Shown: positions 31,443 through 40,241 of the stretch, one piece after another | Numbering within the stretch: the stretch's first letter is position 1 | Layout: each line of letters begins with the position of its first letter | Source of the DNA: Streptomyces bobili | GTDB taxonomy: Bacteria > Actinomycetota > Actinomycetes > Streptomycetales > Streptomycetaceae | Direction: 5' to 3' | Assembly (NCBI RefSeq): GCF_002154575.1 | Contig: NZ_MUBA01000001.1 | Location: 1 to 47,919, forward strand | DNA: 47,919 bases | The notes under the pieces: model-generated | Told to the model about the DNA's origin: nothing | The model's input: only the letters and a program-made list of their open reading frames with translations | Databases searched by the model: none | Made by a program: the position numbers and the translations under genes

Positions 31443-32303
31443 TCAGCTCGGCCGTACGGCCATCTTGTCGAGCGCCTCGAGCAGGCCGGGCAGCTCGGGT
31501 CCCCGACCGACGGGCAGGACCTCGCCGGGTTCGTCGTCGAGCAGGACGAAGGCGATGTCGTCGGTCCGGGCCACCAACGACCAGCCGGGGCCGTCCGCGC
31601 GCAGGGTGCGCGCGTCACCCGGCGCGAACGACGAGCGCACGCGCCCGAGCGGAGGCGGCGTCTCCACATAGGCACGGACCTCCGCGAGAACACGCCGGAC
31701 GCCGCCACGCCCAGCCGGGGAGCTGTCCTTCTCGCCGTCCTCCGCGCTCTCGTCCACCTCGGTCGTCCCGGCCGCCTCCGACCCGGCGCCCGCGGGTGCG
31801 AACTCCGCGTCGTCGATCTGCTCACGCCACAGGGCCCACTGGAGCGCGATCTCGTCGGCTCCCAGCCGGCGCTGGGCGGGGCCCCAGCTGGTGGTGTCCG
31901 GCGGGCGCAGGGCAGGGCCGCCCGCCGCCTCCGGGTCGGGATCGTGCGGCGCGGGTACGCCCGGCGCCGCGACGGCGACGGCCAGCGGCCAGCCGGGCAG
32001 AGCGGCGACCACCGTCCGCTCGTCGGGCGACAGGTCGTACTCCATGCCGCAGTCCCATGACGCGATGGCGACGGCCACCAGCGACACGTCGTCGATGGCC
32101 ACCGTCCACCGAGCGCCCTCGCCGTCCTGGCCCAGCACCAGGCCGTAGCCGTCGGCGAGCGGCGCGAGGCCGAGCGCGGCACAGGCCTCCGGGTAGTCGT
32201 CGCCCAGCACACTCGGGAACTTCGCCGGCGTCAGCAATACCGCCGTGAGCACATAGAGCGCATCGTCCGCGGCGGCGACGGCGTCCTCTTCCGTCCCGGC
32301 CAT
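31443..32303 (-). CDS. Hypothetical acidic protein (286 aa)
   Basis: The start MAGTEED has GGGAGG 6 nt upstream. The N-terminal third (DALYVLTAVLLTPAKFPSVLGDDYPEAC...) and the C-terminal part (RVLAEVRAYVE...WSLVARTDDIAFVLLDDEPG) look folded. They are joined by an acidic Pro/Gly/Glu linker around residues 140-195. The C-terminal stretch alternates strands in a pattern seen in bacterial barrel-like domains, but I cannot name it. No signal or membrane segment. It is the only gene between two terminator-like stretches, so probably monocistronic. Confidence 0.75.
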   Translation of the reverse strand: MAGTEEDAVAAADDALYVLTAVLLTPAKFPSVLGDDYPEACAALGLAPLADGYGLVLGQDGEGARWTVAIDDVSLVAVAIASWDCGMEYDLSPDERTVVAALPGWPLAVAVAAPGVPAPHDPDPEAAGGPALRPPDTTSWGPAQRRLGADEIALQWALWREQIDDAEFAPAGAGSEAAGTTEVDESAEDGEKDSSPAGRGGVRRVLAEVRAYVETPPPLGRVRSSFAPGDARTLRADGPGWSLVARTDDIAFVLLDDEPGEVLPVGRGPELPGLLEALDKMAVRPS

Positions 32304-32440
32304 CCCAGCCTCCCCATCGGTTCGTCCATCGGCGCGCACCCTAGTGCGGTGAGAAGCAGCTTGTCACGACTCCCCGACACGCCCGGAGCTGCAGTTTTCC
32401 CACCGGACGGGGGCGAATCACCCCCTGGCCGCCGACACTG

Positions 32441-32773
32441 TCACGCCGACGGCAGCCCCAGCAGAGCACGCGCCACCGTACGCGGCGACTCGTCGCGCTC
32501 GCGCGCGAGGGCGATCACCGCCCGGCACGCCAGTTCGTTGACCCCGAACGACAGTGCCTCGGGGGACACCCAGCCCGCCGCCTCCTCGATCCCTTCCTGG
32601 TCATCCTCCGCGCACGCCGAGACGTACGCGGCCGCCGCCTCGAACAGGTTGTGCGCACGCTTGCCACCGGACTTCCGCGGAGCACCCGTGGACCGCTCCT
32701 CCCCGTCCGCACGCGGCCGTCCGCGCGCGGCGTCCAGAAAGCGTCCCCAGATCCCGCGGACCGAGTCGAACAT
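32441..32773 (-). CDS. Small hypothetical protein (110 aa)
   Basis: MFDSVRGIWGRFLDAARGR is a basic amphipathic start, then a variable linker. The helical core is HNLFEAAAAYVSACAEDDQEGIEEAAGWVSPEALSFGVNELACRAVIALAREREDES-like in layout, ending with ARALLGLPSA. GGAAGG precedes the ATG by about 10 nt. No family recognised. It is divergent from the MpaB-like gene. Confidence 0.65.
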   Translation of the reverse strand: MFDSVRGIWGRFLDAARGRPRADGEERSTGAPRKSGGKRAHNLFEAAAAYVSACAEDDQEGIEEAAGWVSPEALSFGVNELACRAVIALARERDESPRTVARALLGLPSA

Positions 32774-32889
32774 CGCCGACCGCCTTCCCTCTGCGTGGAT
32801 GAACCGGCCGGGCGTTGTGCCGACCCGGCGTTCATCTTCTGTCGCTCAACGTAGAGTTGGAGCTCCGGCAGCAGAAGGGGGACAGCGCG

Positions 32890-33786
32890 GTGAAGCGCTT
32901 TGAGCGGCTCGGACGGATCCGGCGCATGGATCCCGTGGCGCAGGCCTCCGAGATCTACCGGCTGACCGTCGCGTACGAGTTCCCGTGGGACTTCACACGA
33001 GCTCTCGAACTCGCCCTCTACCGCACCTACGCGGTGCCGAGTATCGGCGCACTGCTCGCCCGCACGGCCGAACTCACCGACCGCGCCCAGAAGCGCTACG
33101 ACGACACCTCGCTGCTCCTCGACGCCGTCGTCGAGCACGGCTTCGACAGTGACGAGGGCCGAACGGCCGTCCGCCGCATCAATCGCATGCACGGCAGCTA
33201 CGACATCAGCGACGACGACATGCGCTACGTGCTCTGCACCTTCGTCGTGATGCCCAAACGCTGGATCGACGCCTACGGATGGCGCAGGCTCTCACGCCAC
33301 GAGATCGTCGCTTCCACCGTCCACTACCGCACGCTCGGCCACCGCATGGGCATCAAGGACATCCCCTCGTCGTACGAGGAGTTCGAGGCCTGCCTCGACG
33401 CCTACGAAGAGGCCCACTTCGGCTGGGACGAAGGAGCGCGGGCCGTCTCGGACGCCACCCTCGACCTCATGGCCTCCTGGTACCCGAGGCCGCTGGCCCC
33501 CGTACTGCGCACCGCAACCCTCGCCCTGCTCGACGAACCCCTTCTGCGCGCCTTCCGGTACACCCCGCCGGCACCCGCCACGCGCGCGCTGGTCCGCCGG
33601 GCGGTACGCGCGCGTGGACGTGCGGTCCGGCTGCTCCCTCCGCGCCGCGCACCGCACTACGCGCGCCAGAACTGGGAGATCAAGAGCTACCCGGAGGGCT
33701 ACCGCCTCGACGAGTTGGGCACCCGGCCGGTGTCCGGGCTGCGCGGCTGCCCCGTACGGCACGGCGACGGATCAGCCGTCCAGTGA
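32890..33786 (+). CDS. MpaB/DUF2236-family oxygenase-like protein
   Basis: 298 aa. It has the helical DUF2236 pattern, with conserved elements AVRRINRMHGSYDIS, VVMPKRWIDAYGWR and HYRTLGHRMGIKDIP. The family includes latex-clearing protein Lcp and fungal MpaB, many of which hold a b-type heme and cleave polyprenyl chains; the role of most bacterial members is unknown. The start was set at GTG 32890 because AGAAGGGGG lies 8-9 nt upstream, giving VKRFERLGRIRRMDPVAQ. Its 3' end overlaps the end of the PadR gene by 15 bp on the other strand. Confidence 0.8.
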   Translation: MKRFERLGRIRRMDPVAQASEIYRLTVAYEFPWDFTRALELALYRTYAVPSIGALLARTAELTDRAQKRYDDTSLLLDAVVEHGFDSDEGRTAVRRINRMHGSYDISDDDMRYVLCTFVVMPKRWIDAYGWRRLSRHEIVASTVHYRTLGHRMGIKDIPSSYEEFEACLDAYEEAHFGWDEGARAVSDATLDLMASWYPRPLAPVLRTATLALLDEPLLRAFRYTPPAPATRALVRRAVRARGRAVRLLPPRRAPHYARQNWEIKSYPEGYRLDELGTRPVSGLRGCPVRHGDGSAVQ

Positions 33787-34296
33787 CTCCAGCGTGGCGC
33801 GCAGCCACCTGAGTTCGGCCCTCGACGTCGCCCGCGCGATGGTCAGCACGCCACGCCGGAACGGGTCGTCCAGCTCCTCGGCGCGCAGCGCCCGGTCACC
33901 GTCGTAGAAGAAGCTCGCGGGCTCCTCCAGGAAGGCCAGGCGGCGGCGCAGTACGGCTGCCTGTGCGGGGGCGTCGTCGAGGTGCCGGAGGAAGGCGAGG
34001 ACCGTGAACCAGCGGTTCTCGTCGGTGATGTCCCGCTCGTCGGGCTCGGTGAGCCGCCGGCGCAGCTCGATCCGTCCCTCGTCGGTGAGGCTCAGGACGT
34101 GCCGTGGGGCGGCCACGGCACCCGGCTCGGTGGCCCGCACCAGGAGTCCCGCTTTCTCCAGGCGCTTGATCGCCGGATACAGAGTGCTCTCCGCCACGGG
34201 CCGCACATGACCGGTGAGCGCCGAGATGCGCTTGCGCAGCTCGTAGCCGTGCAGCGGGGTGTCGTACAGAAAACCGAGGATGGCGAGCTCCAGCAT
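33772..34296 (-). CDS. PadR-family transcriptional repressor
   Basis: 174 aa. The N-terminus MLELAILGFLYDTPLHGYELRKRI is the PadR winged-helix signature, followed by STLYPAIKRLEKAGLL and the wing. The C-terminal ~90 residues are the helical dimerisation arm (RHLDDAPAQAAVLRRRLAFLE). The perfect palindrome upstream at 34370-34389 matches the general PadR operator style (ATGTAT/ATACAT), so it likely controls itself and the divergent alpha/beta hydrolase. The usual ligand class is small aromatic or toxic compounds, but none can be read from sequence. Confidence 0.9.
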   Translation of the reverse strand: MLELAILGFLYDTPLHGYELRKRISALTGHVRPVAESTLYPAIKRLEKAGLLVRATEPGAVAAPRHVLSLTDEGRIELRRRLTEPDERDITDENRWFTVLAFLRHLDDAPAQAAVLRRRLAFLEEPASFFYDGDRALRAEELDDPFRRGVLTIARATSRAELRWLRATLESLDG

Positions 34297-34369
34297 GCCC
34301 GCATTCTGCCGTATCAGCGCGGTACATCTGGGGGAGAGTGCGCCCATCACGTTGTACCTCGCTGACTCG

Positions 34370-34389
34370 ATACATCGGTTCCGATGTAT
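34370..34389. promoter_or_regulatory. Perfect PadR-type operator
   Basis: ATACATCGG-TT-CCGATGTAT has 9-bp perfect arms around a 2-bp centre. It lies 73 nt from the padR start and 45 nt from the hydrolase start, where it would cover both promoters. Confidence 0.85.
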
Positions 34390-34434
34390 TGTCGGGTGTG
34401 TTCGAGCAGACCGTGGTGCCCCGAGGAGGCAGCG

Positions 34435-35193
34435 ATGCAGCAGGCCGAGTTCGGTCAGGGCGGGAGCAGGATCCGCTGGACGGAGGCGCCGGGGGAGGAA
34501 CCCGCGCGCGTGTACGTGCACGGGCTGGGAGCCGCTTCGGCCGTCTATCACGCGCATGTGGCGGCGCGCCCCGAACTCGTCGGCCGGCGCAGCCTGTTCG
34601 TGGATCTTCCGGGACACGGCATCAGTGACCGGCCACAGGACTTCGGTTACACGCTCGAGGAGCACGCCGACGCGGTCGCCGCGGCGTTGGACGCGGCGGG
34701 TGTCACCGGCGCGGAGCTGGTCGCTCACAGCATGGGCGGTTCCGTGGCCATCGTCCTGGCCCATCGGCGGCCCGACCTGGTCGCACGGCTGGTCGTCACG
34801 GAGGCCAACCTCGACGCCTTCCCGCCCTCGACGGCGGGCAGCAGTGGCATCGCCTCCTGGACGGAGGAGGAGTTCGTCGACGGCGGGCACGCGCGCGTGC
34901 TGGAGAACGTCGGACCCCTGTGGGCGGCGACCATGCGGCTGGCCGACCCTCGCGGCCTGCATCGCAGCGCCGTCGGACTGCGCCGCGGATCCGAGCCTGT
35001 CATGCGCGAGATCCTCGCCGGGCTCGACACGATCGAGCGTGTCTACCTGCAAGGCGAGTTGAGCGGCCCGCTCGACGGAGCCGAAGCCCTCGAAGCGGCG
35101 GGCGTGCGGATCCTGACGGTGCCGGCCGCCGGTCACAACGTCATGTTCGACAACCCCGACGCCTTCGCACAGGCTGTCGCCGCAGACGCGTGA
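34435..35193 (+). CDS. Alpha/beta hydrolase
   Basis: 252 aa. The oxyanion motif is VYVHGLGAAS, the nucleophile elbow AHSMGGSVA (Ser near residue 102), and the late catalytic His AGHNVMFD. An LFVDLPGHGIS strand-turn is typical of the esterase/lipase-like group. GAGGAGG lies 5 nt before the ATG. The divergent PadR and its operator suggest induction by an ester-type or related compound, which may be hydrolysed here. No signal peptide, so the enzyme is cytoplasmic. Confidence 0.87.
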   Translation: MQQAEFGQGGSRIRWTEAPGEEPARVYVHGLGAASAVYHAHVAARPELVGRRSLFVDLPGHGISDRPQDFGYTLEEHADAVAAALDAAGVTGAELVAHSMGGSVAIVLAHRRPDLVARLVVTEANLDAFPPSTAGSSGIASWTEEEFVDGGHARVLENVGPLWAATMRLADPRGLHRSAVGLRRGSEPVMREILAGLDTIERVYLQGELSGPLDGAEALEAAGVRILTVPAAGHNVMFDNPDAFAQAVAADA

Positions 35194-35196
35194 ACC

Positions 35197-35805
35197 TCAG
35201 CTATCGCGCACGGCCAGTGCGAGGAACCGGGCGTCCTCGTCGACGTACGACGTCATGCGCCACCCCGAAGCCGCCAGCAGCGGCCGCAGGTTCGGTTCGG
35301 CGCGCAGGTCGCCGGGGGTGATGGTCCGGCCCTGGCGCGCCGCGAGGGCTGCCCTGCCGATCGGATGGAACAGCGCCAGCACGCCGCCGGGGCGCACCAC
35401 CCGCGCCAGTTCCCGCAGGTCCCGCGCGGGGTCGGGCAGATGGGCGACGAGCCCGGCGGCGAACACGGCGTCGAGCGATCCGGAGCACAGGGGGAGCGCG
35501 GTGGCGTCGGCGAGCAGCAGCCGCCCGTCACGGTCGCGCCCGGCCCGGACGGCGGCCTCCAGCATCGCCGGGGTCAGATCGGCCCCGAGGACCACGCCAG
35601 AGGCGCCCACGGCGTCGCGCAGCGGGGCCAGGGCCCGGCCGGTGCCGCAGCCCGCGTCGAGCACCCGGTCGCCCGCGCGCAGGCCGAGTGCGGCCACCGC
35701 CGCCGCGTAGGCGGGCGCGTCGTCGGGGAATCTGCTGTCCCAGTGCGCCGCGCGCGGGGTGAAGAACTCCTGGACGTGTGTGTGGTCGTCGCTCATGTTC
35801 CGCAT
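35197..35805 (-). CDS. SAM-dependent methyltransferase (class I, type 11)
   Basis: 202 aa. The SAM-binding motif is DRVLDAGCGTGRALAPL, with GADLTPAMLEAA (acidic end of strand 2), LLLADATALPL (motif III) and HLPDPARDLRELARVVRPGG (motif IV/V). The start is ATG 35805 or ATG 35796; GAGGG lies close to the first. Substrate not deducible. Its stop is 3 nt beyond the hydrolase stop, so the two genes converge with almost no gap. Confidence 0.88.
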   Translation of the reverse strand: MRNMSDDHTHVQEFFTPRAAHWDSRFPDDAPAYAAAVAALGLRAGDRVLDAGCGTGRALAPLRDAVGASGVVLGADLTPAMLEAAVRAGRDRDGRLLLADATALPLCSGSLDAVFAAGLVAHLPDPARDLRELARVVRPGGVLALFHPIGRAALAARQGRTITPGDLRAEPNLRPLLAASGWRMTSYVDEDARFLALAVRDS

Positions 35806-35948
35806 GATCCCTCACCGACACGGAGGACTCCCCGGCGCACATGTTCGAGCGTGAGGCGATCGCTCCGATGCATTACTGCGTCATATTGCGGCAGCTTTCG
35901 AAATGCGCCCCCTTTGTGCTCCCGTGCCCCGGCTAGCGTCCCGGACCC

Positions 35949-36743
35949 ATGGGACACCTGGACCACGCCACCTTCGGCTGGCTGACACCCGTGCTGTCGT
36001 ACGCGATGGCCTGCATCGGCGCCGCCCTCGGGCTGCGCTGCACCGTCCGCGCGCTGGGCGCGACCGGGCGCTCGCGCCGCAACTGGCTCGTCACGGCGGC
36101 CTCGGCGATCGGCACCGGCATCTGGACCATGCACTTCGTGGCCATGCTCGGCTTCGGCGTCAGCGGGACCGACATCCGCTACGACGTTCCGCTGACCGTC
36201 CTCAGCCTCCTGGTCGCCATGGTCGTCGTCTGCGCCGGCGTGTTCGCCGTCGGCTACGGCCGGGACCGCACGCGCGCGTTGCTCATCGGCGGGCTCACCA
36301 CCGGGCTCGGTGTGGCGAGCATGCACTACCTCGGCATGGCCGCGGTGCGACTGCACGGTGACGTCAGCTACGACCCGATGCGCGTCGGGCTCTCCGTCGC
36401 CATCGCCGTCGTCGCGGCGACCGCGGCACTCTGGGCGGCGCTCAACATCAAGTCACCGGTCGCGGTCACTCTTGCCTCCCTCGTGATGGGCGCGGCGGTG
36501 AGCAGCATGCACTACACCGGAATGTTCGCGGTACATGTCGAGGTCACGCCCTCGGGCGAGTCGCTGCCCGGGGCCACGGCGATGCAGTTCATCTTCCCCC
36601 TCGCCGTCGGTCTCGGGTCCTACCTCTTCCTGACCTCGGCCTTCGTCGCGCTGTCGCCCACCACGGGGGAACGCGAGGCGTCCGCCTCCGCCCAGCAGGC
36701 GGACAGCGCCGCCGCCGGCCGCCAGCAGGCCCGGACCGCATGA
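35949..36743 (+). CDS. MHYT-domain membrane protein
   Basis: 264 aa with seven predicted hydrophobic helices between about residues 8 and 235. Three MHYT-type motifs are visible: TMHFVAM, SMHYLGM and SMHYTGM. In this family the Met/His pairs are thought to bind copper and sense O2, CO or NO. Unlike many MHYT proteins, no GGDEF or EAL domain is attached; a hydrophilic Ala/Gln-rich tail ends it. No ribosome site is seen before the ATG, so the mRNA may be leaderless. The conservon operon starts 46 nt later and could be co-transcribed. Confidence 0.9.
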   Translation: MGHLDHATFGWLTPVLSYAMACIGAALGLRCTVRALGATGRSRRNWLVTAASAIGTGIWTMHFVAMLGFGVSGTDIRYDVPLTVLSLLVAMVVVCAGVFAVGYGRDRTRALLIGGLTTGLGVASMHYLGMAAVRLHGDVSYDPMRVGLSVAIAVVAATAALWAALNIKSPVAVTLASLVMGAAVSSMHYTGMFAVHVEVTPSGESLPGATAMQFIFPLAVGLGSYLFLTSAFVALSPTTGEREASASAQQADSAAAGRQQARTA

Positions 36744-36789
36744 CGGGACCGGAGACACGTCCTGTGAACCACTGACGAGCGAGGAGGCC

Positions 36790-39372
36790 ATGCGTAAACC
36801 CCGTAGGACCCCCAGGGACGGCGCCGAGACGCCGACCCCCGCGCGTGGGCGTCGCGCCCACGCCGGACCACCCGCGGACGAGGGGCCGGACGAACAGATG
36901 GCCACACCGACGGACGCGGCACCCTCGCGCGCGGGACACTGGCGGATCCGGCCGCGCACCGTCCGCGCCAAAATCGTCTGTCTGCTGATGGTGCCGGTCG
37001 TCTCCCTGCTGGCGCTGTGGGCCTACGCCACGGTCACCACGGCCCAGGACATCTCCCGACTGCGCCAGTTGCAGCGGGTGGACGCCCAGGTCCGCACCCC
37101 CGTCGCCGCCGCCGTGGCCGCGTTGCAGACCGAACGGGCGGCCGCCGTCCGCCACGCCACCGACCCCGCCGCCGGGCAGGGAGGCGACCTCAGGAAGCTC
37201 GGCGAAGCGACCGACCGCGCGGTGGCCGAACTCCGGCTCGGCGACGAAGGCACCGTGGCCGACGGTCAGGACCTGCCCGCGGGAGTCGCCCAGCGGATCG
37301 AGGCCTTCGTCGACGGGGCCGAGCAACTGCGCCCGCTGCGGACCGCGGTGCTCGACGGCAGCGCGGGCTGGGATCAGACGTACGGGCGGTACACCCGCAC
37401 CATCGCGGCCGCCTTCTCCGTCGGTGGGGCCCTCTCCGGCATCCAGGACGCCGAACTCGGCTCCGACGCGCGCGTGCTGGTCGAGTTCTCCCGCGCGGGT
37501 GAGGCCCTCGCCCAGGAGGACGCCGTACTGGGCAGTGCCCGTCTGGCAGGCCGCCTCGACGACGAACGCATGCGGCTGTTCGCCGGCGCCGTCGGAACGC
37601 GCCGCTCCCTCATCGAGACGGCCACGGTGGACCTCCGTGGACCCGAACACACCGCCTGGCAGAGCCTGGCCGCGGGCAGTGCCTACGCCGCCGTGGGCTC
37701 CATCGAGGACAAGGTGCTGGACGACGGGCCGGGCACCAAGGCAGTCGCCGCCGCACCGGAGGCGACGTGGGGCAAGGCCCACGCGCGCGTGCGGGACGGG
37801 ATGCGGACCATCGAGGCGGACGCCGCGCGCGATGTCGCCGAGCGCGCCGACCCGTTCACCCGCGGCCTGCTCACCCCGGCCGGCGCCGCGGTCCTGTTCG
37901 GGCTTGCCGCCGTCGCTGCCTCGCTCGTCATCTCCGTGCGCATCGGCCGCGGCCTCGTCGTCGAACTCGTCAGTCTGCGCAATGTCGCCCTGGAGATCGC
38001 CCGGCGCAAACTCCCCGAGGCCATGCGGAGACTGCGGGCCGGGGAGGAGATCGACGTCCGGGCCGAGGCCCCGTCCGGACCGCGTGCGGAGGACGAGACC
38101 GGCCAGGTCGCCGAGGCACTGGGCACCGTCCACCGCGCCGCGCTACGGGCCGCGGTGGAACGCGCCGAACTCGCCAGCGGCATCTCCGGGGTCTTCGTCA
38201 ATCTCGCCCGCCGCAGCCAGGTCCTCGTCCACCGCCAGCTCAGCCTCCTCGACAGCATGGAGCGCCGCTCCGACGACCCGAACGAGCTGAGCGACCTCTT
38301 CCGGCTCGACCACCTCACCACCCGCATGCGGCGCCACGCCGAGAGCCTGATCATCCTCTCCGGAGCCGCTCCCGGACGGGCCTGGCGCATGCCGGTCTCG
38401 CTGACCAACGTGGTGCGCGCCGCCGTCTCCGAGGTCGAGGACTACGCGCGCGTGGAGGTACGACAGCTCCCGGAGACCGCCGTCAAGGGCACCGCCGTCG
38501 CCGACCTCACCCATCTGCTCGCCGAGCTCGTCGAGAACGCCGCGCAGTTCTCGCCGCCGCACACGCGCGTGCGCGTCACCGGCGAACCCGTCGGCAACGG
38601 CTACGCAGTCGAGGTCGAGGACCGCGGCCTGGGCATGGGCAAGGAGACCCTGGCCGAGGCCAACCGGCGCATCGAGCAGTCCGAGGCACTCGACCTGTTC
38701 GACAGCGACCGGCTCGGCCTGTTCGTCGTCAGCAGACTCGCGGCGCGCCATGACGTCAAGGTGCACCTGCGCACCTCGCCCTACGGCGGCACCACCGCGG
38801 TCGTCCTGCTGCCCACAGCCCTGCTGCACAACGGCACGCCGGAACGTTCCGCCCACGAGGTGGAGCGGTCACTGAAGCAGCCTCCGGAACGCGAGTACGC
38901 GCGCGTGTACGCCGCCGACCGCCCGCAGGAGGCCGTTCCCACGACCGTCCAGCGGCCGGCGCTGGTCTCCCCCCTGCGAGGCGACGTGGAACCGGTGGCC
39001 GCCGACACGCCTCCCCCCGGAGTCACCGCCTTGCGCCTGCACCGCACACCGGACGACTCTCCCGGACCGGATCGGTCGGGCAGGCCAGGTGGGCCCGACA
39101 TACCGGACGGGCCGGATGCGTCGGACGGATCGGACGGAGCTGACGATCTTCCGCGCCGGGTCCGGCAGGCCAGCCTCGCCCCCCAGCTGCGCCGGTCGGC
39201 CACCGAGGAACCGGCCCGGACCCCAGGCCCACGGAACGACGACCGGCACACGCCCGAACTCGTACGGGACCGCATGGCCGCCTACCGCGACGGCTGGACG
39301 CGAGGCGGCGGCAGGCAACCCGGCCGCGGTGCCGCACCGGGCCGTCACAGCAGTGAAGGAGACCCCGCATGA
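36790..39372 (+). CDS. cvnA: Conservon sensor-kinase-like membrane protein CvnA
   Basis: 860 aa. A Pro/Arg-rich cytoplasmic start is followed by a first membrane helix (about 61-82). The extracytoplasmic nitrate/nitrite-sensor-like helical domain runs to about 358, and a second membrane helix lies near 360-382. A HAMP-like region and a dimerisation helix with a degenerate phosphorylation motif follow (VFVNLARRSQVLVHRQLSLLDSMERR). The ATPase domain has ELVENAAQFSPP (N box) and DRGLGMG (G1 box). The C-terminal 150 residues are disordered and charged. In Streptomyces, CvnA works with CvnB-D in a membrane complex compared to G-protein-coupled signalling. GAGGAGG precedes the ATG. The next gene overlaps it by 4 nt. 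Confidence 0.93.
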   Translation: MRKPRRTPRDGAETPTPARGRRAHAGPPADEGPDEQMATPTDAAPSRAGHWRIRPRTVRAKIVCLLMVPVVSLLALWAYATVTTAQDISRLRQLQRVDAQVRTPVAAAVAALQTERAAAVRHATDPAAGQGGDLRKLGEATDRAVAELRLGDEGTVADGQDLPAGVAQRIEAFVDGAEQLRPLRTAVLDGSAGWDQTYGRYTRTIAAAFSVGGALSGIQDAELGSDARVLVEFSRAGEALAQEDAVLGSARLAGRLDDERMRLFAGAVGTRRSLIETATVDLRGPEHTAWQSLAAGSAYAAVGSIEDKVLDDGPGTKAVAAAPEATWGKAHARVRDGMRTIEADAARDVAERADPFTRGLLTPAGAAVLFGLAAVAASLVISVRIGRGLVVELVSLRNVALEIARRKLPEAMRRLRAGEEIDVRAEAPSGPRAEDETGQVAEALGTVHRAALRAAVERAELASGISGVFVNLARRSQVLVHRQLSLLDSMERRSDDPNELSDLFRLDHLTTRMRRHAESLIILSGAAPGRAWRMPVSLTNVVRAAVSEVEDYARVEVRQLPETAVKGTAVADLTHLLAELVENAAQFSPPHTRVRVTGEPVGNGYAVEVEDRGLGMGKETLAEANRRIEQSEALDLFDSDRLGLFVVSRLAARHDVKVHLRTSPYGGTTAVVLLPTALLHNGTPERSAHEVERSLKQPPEREYARVYAADRPQEAVPTTVQRPALVSPLRGDVEPVAADTPPPGVTALRLHRTPDDSPGPDRSGRPGGPDIPDGPDASDGSDGADDLPRRVRQASLAPQLRRSATEEPARTPGPRNDDRHTPELVRDRMAAYRDGWTRGGGRQPGRGAAPGRHSSEGDPA

Positions 39373-39806
39373 TCCAGGACCCGAGTATGAGGTCGGCCCA
39401 GCGGTCCGGTGAACTCGACTGGCTGCTGGACGACTTGGTGATGCGCGTGAGCGAGGTACGGCACGCCGTGGTGCTGTCCAACGACGGCCTTGCCGTCGGC
39501 GCGTCCACCGGGCTCAGCCGTGAGGACGCCGAACACCTCGCCGCTGTCGCCTCGGGCTTCCACAGCCTGGCCAAAGGCGCCGGACGGCACTTCGGGGCCG
39601 GCGGCGTACGCCAGACCATGGTGGAGATGGACGACGGCTTCCTCTTCGTAGCCGCCGCCGGCGACGGCTCCTGCCTCGCCGTCCTCACCGCCGTGACCGC
39701 CGACATCGGCCTGGTGGGCTACGAGATGGCGCGGCTGGTCAAGAGGGTCGGAGAGCACCTTTACACGCCACCGCGCGTCTCCGCGCGACCGCCCACCGCC
39801 GGATGA
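39369..39806 (+). CDS. cvnB: Roadblock/LC7 protein CvnB
   Basis: 145 aa. Roadblock/LC7 fold with LDWLLDDLVMRVSEVRHAVVLSNDGLAVGAS. Such proteins bind small GTPases and here should contact CvnD. The ATG overlaps the cvnA stop (ATGA), so translation is coupled. Closely similar by eye to the orphan at 41647 over about 115 residues. Confidence 0.92.
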   Translation: MIQDPSMRSAQRSGELDWLLDDLVMRVSEVRHAVVLSNDGLAVGASTGLSREDAEHLAAVASGFHSLAKGAGRHFGAGGVRQTMVEMDDGFLFVAAAGDGSCLAVLTAVTADIGLVGYEMARLVKRVGEHLYTPPRVSARPPTAG

Positions 39807-39827
39807 GGCGAGAGGTGACCCGCGCAG

Positions 39828-40241
39828 ATGAACGAGAACATCACGACCGGCGCCCCACACGAACAGGGCAGCCAGTGGTACGACAACGAGGCCGGGCCCC
39901 TGGTTCGCCCCTACGCCATGACGGGCGGACGCACGAAGCCCGGACCCACCGGGGTGCGCTTCGACCTGATCGCCCTGGTCACCCTGGATCCCGCCGCGCC
40001 CGATGCCGACGGCACGGGACTCGGGCCGGAACACCGCACCCTCGTCGACCTGTGCCGCACGGAGACCCAGTCCGTCGCGGAACTCGCGGCGGGCTCGGAC
40101 CTGCCGGTGGGCGTGATCCGCGTGCTCCTCGGTGATCTGCTGGAACTCGGTTGCGTCACCGTCAGCCGTCCGGTCCCGCCCGCACAACTGCCCGACGAGC
40201 GGATCCTGCGCGAGGTCATCGAGGGACTGAGGGCGCTGTAG
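39828..40241 (+). CDS. cvnC: DUF742 protein CvnC
   Basis: 137 aa. The conservon-specific DUF742 pattern is visible: LVRPYAMTGGRT near the start, then LDLCRTE-like helix-turn-helix stretches (SVAELAAGSDLPVGVIRVLLGDLLELGCVTV) and the end LREVIEGLRAL. It may have a winged-helix-like fold that bridges CvnA/B and CvnD. 21 nt after cvnB. Confidence 0.92.
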   Translation: MNENITTGAPHEQGSQWYDNEAGPLVRPYAMTGGRTKPGPTGVRFDLIALVTLDPAAPDADGTGLGPEHRTLVDLCRTETQSVAELAAGSDLPVGVIRVLLGDLLELGCVTVSRPVPPAQLPDERILREVIEGLRAL

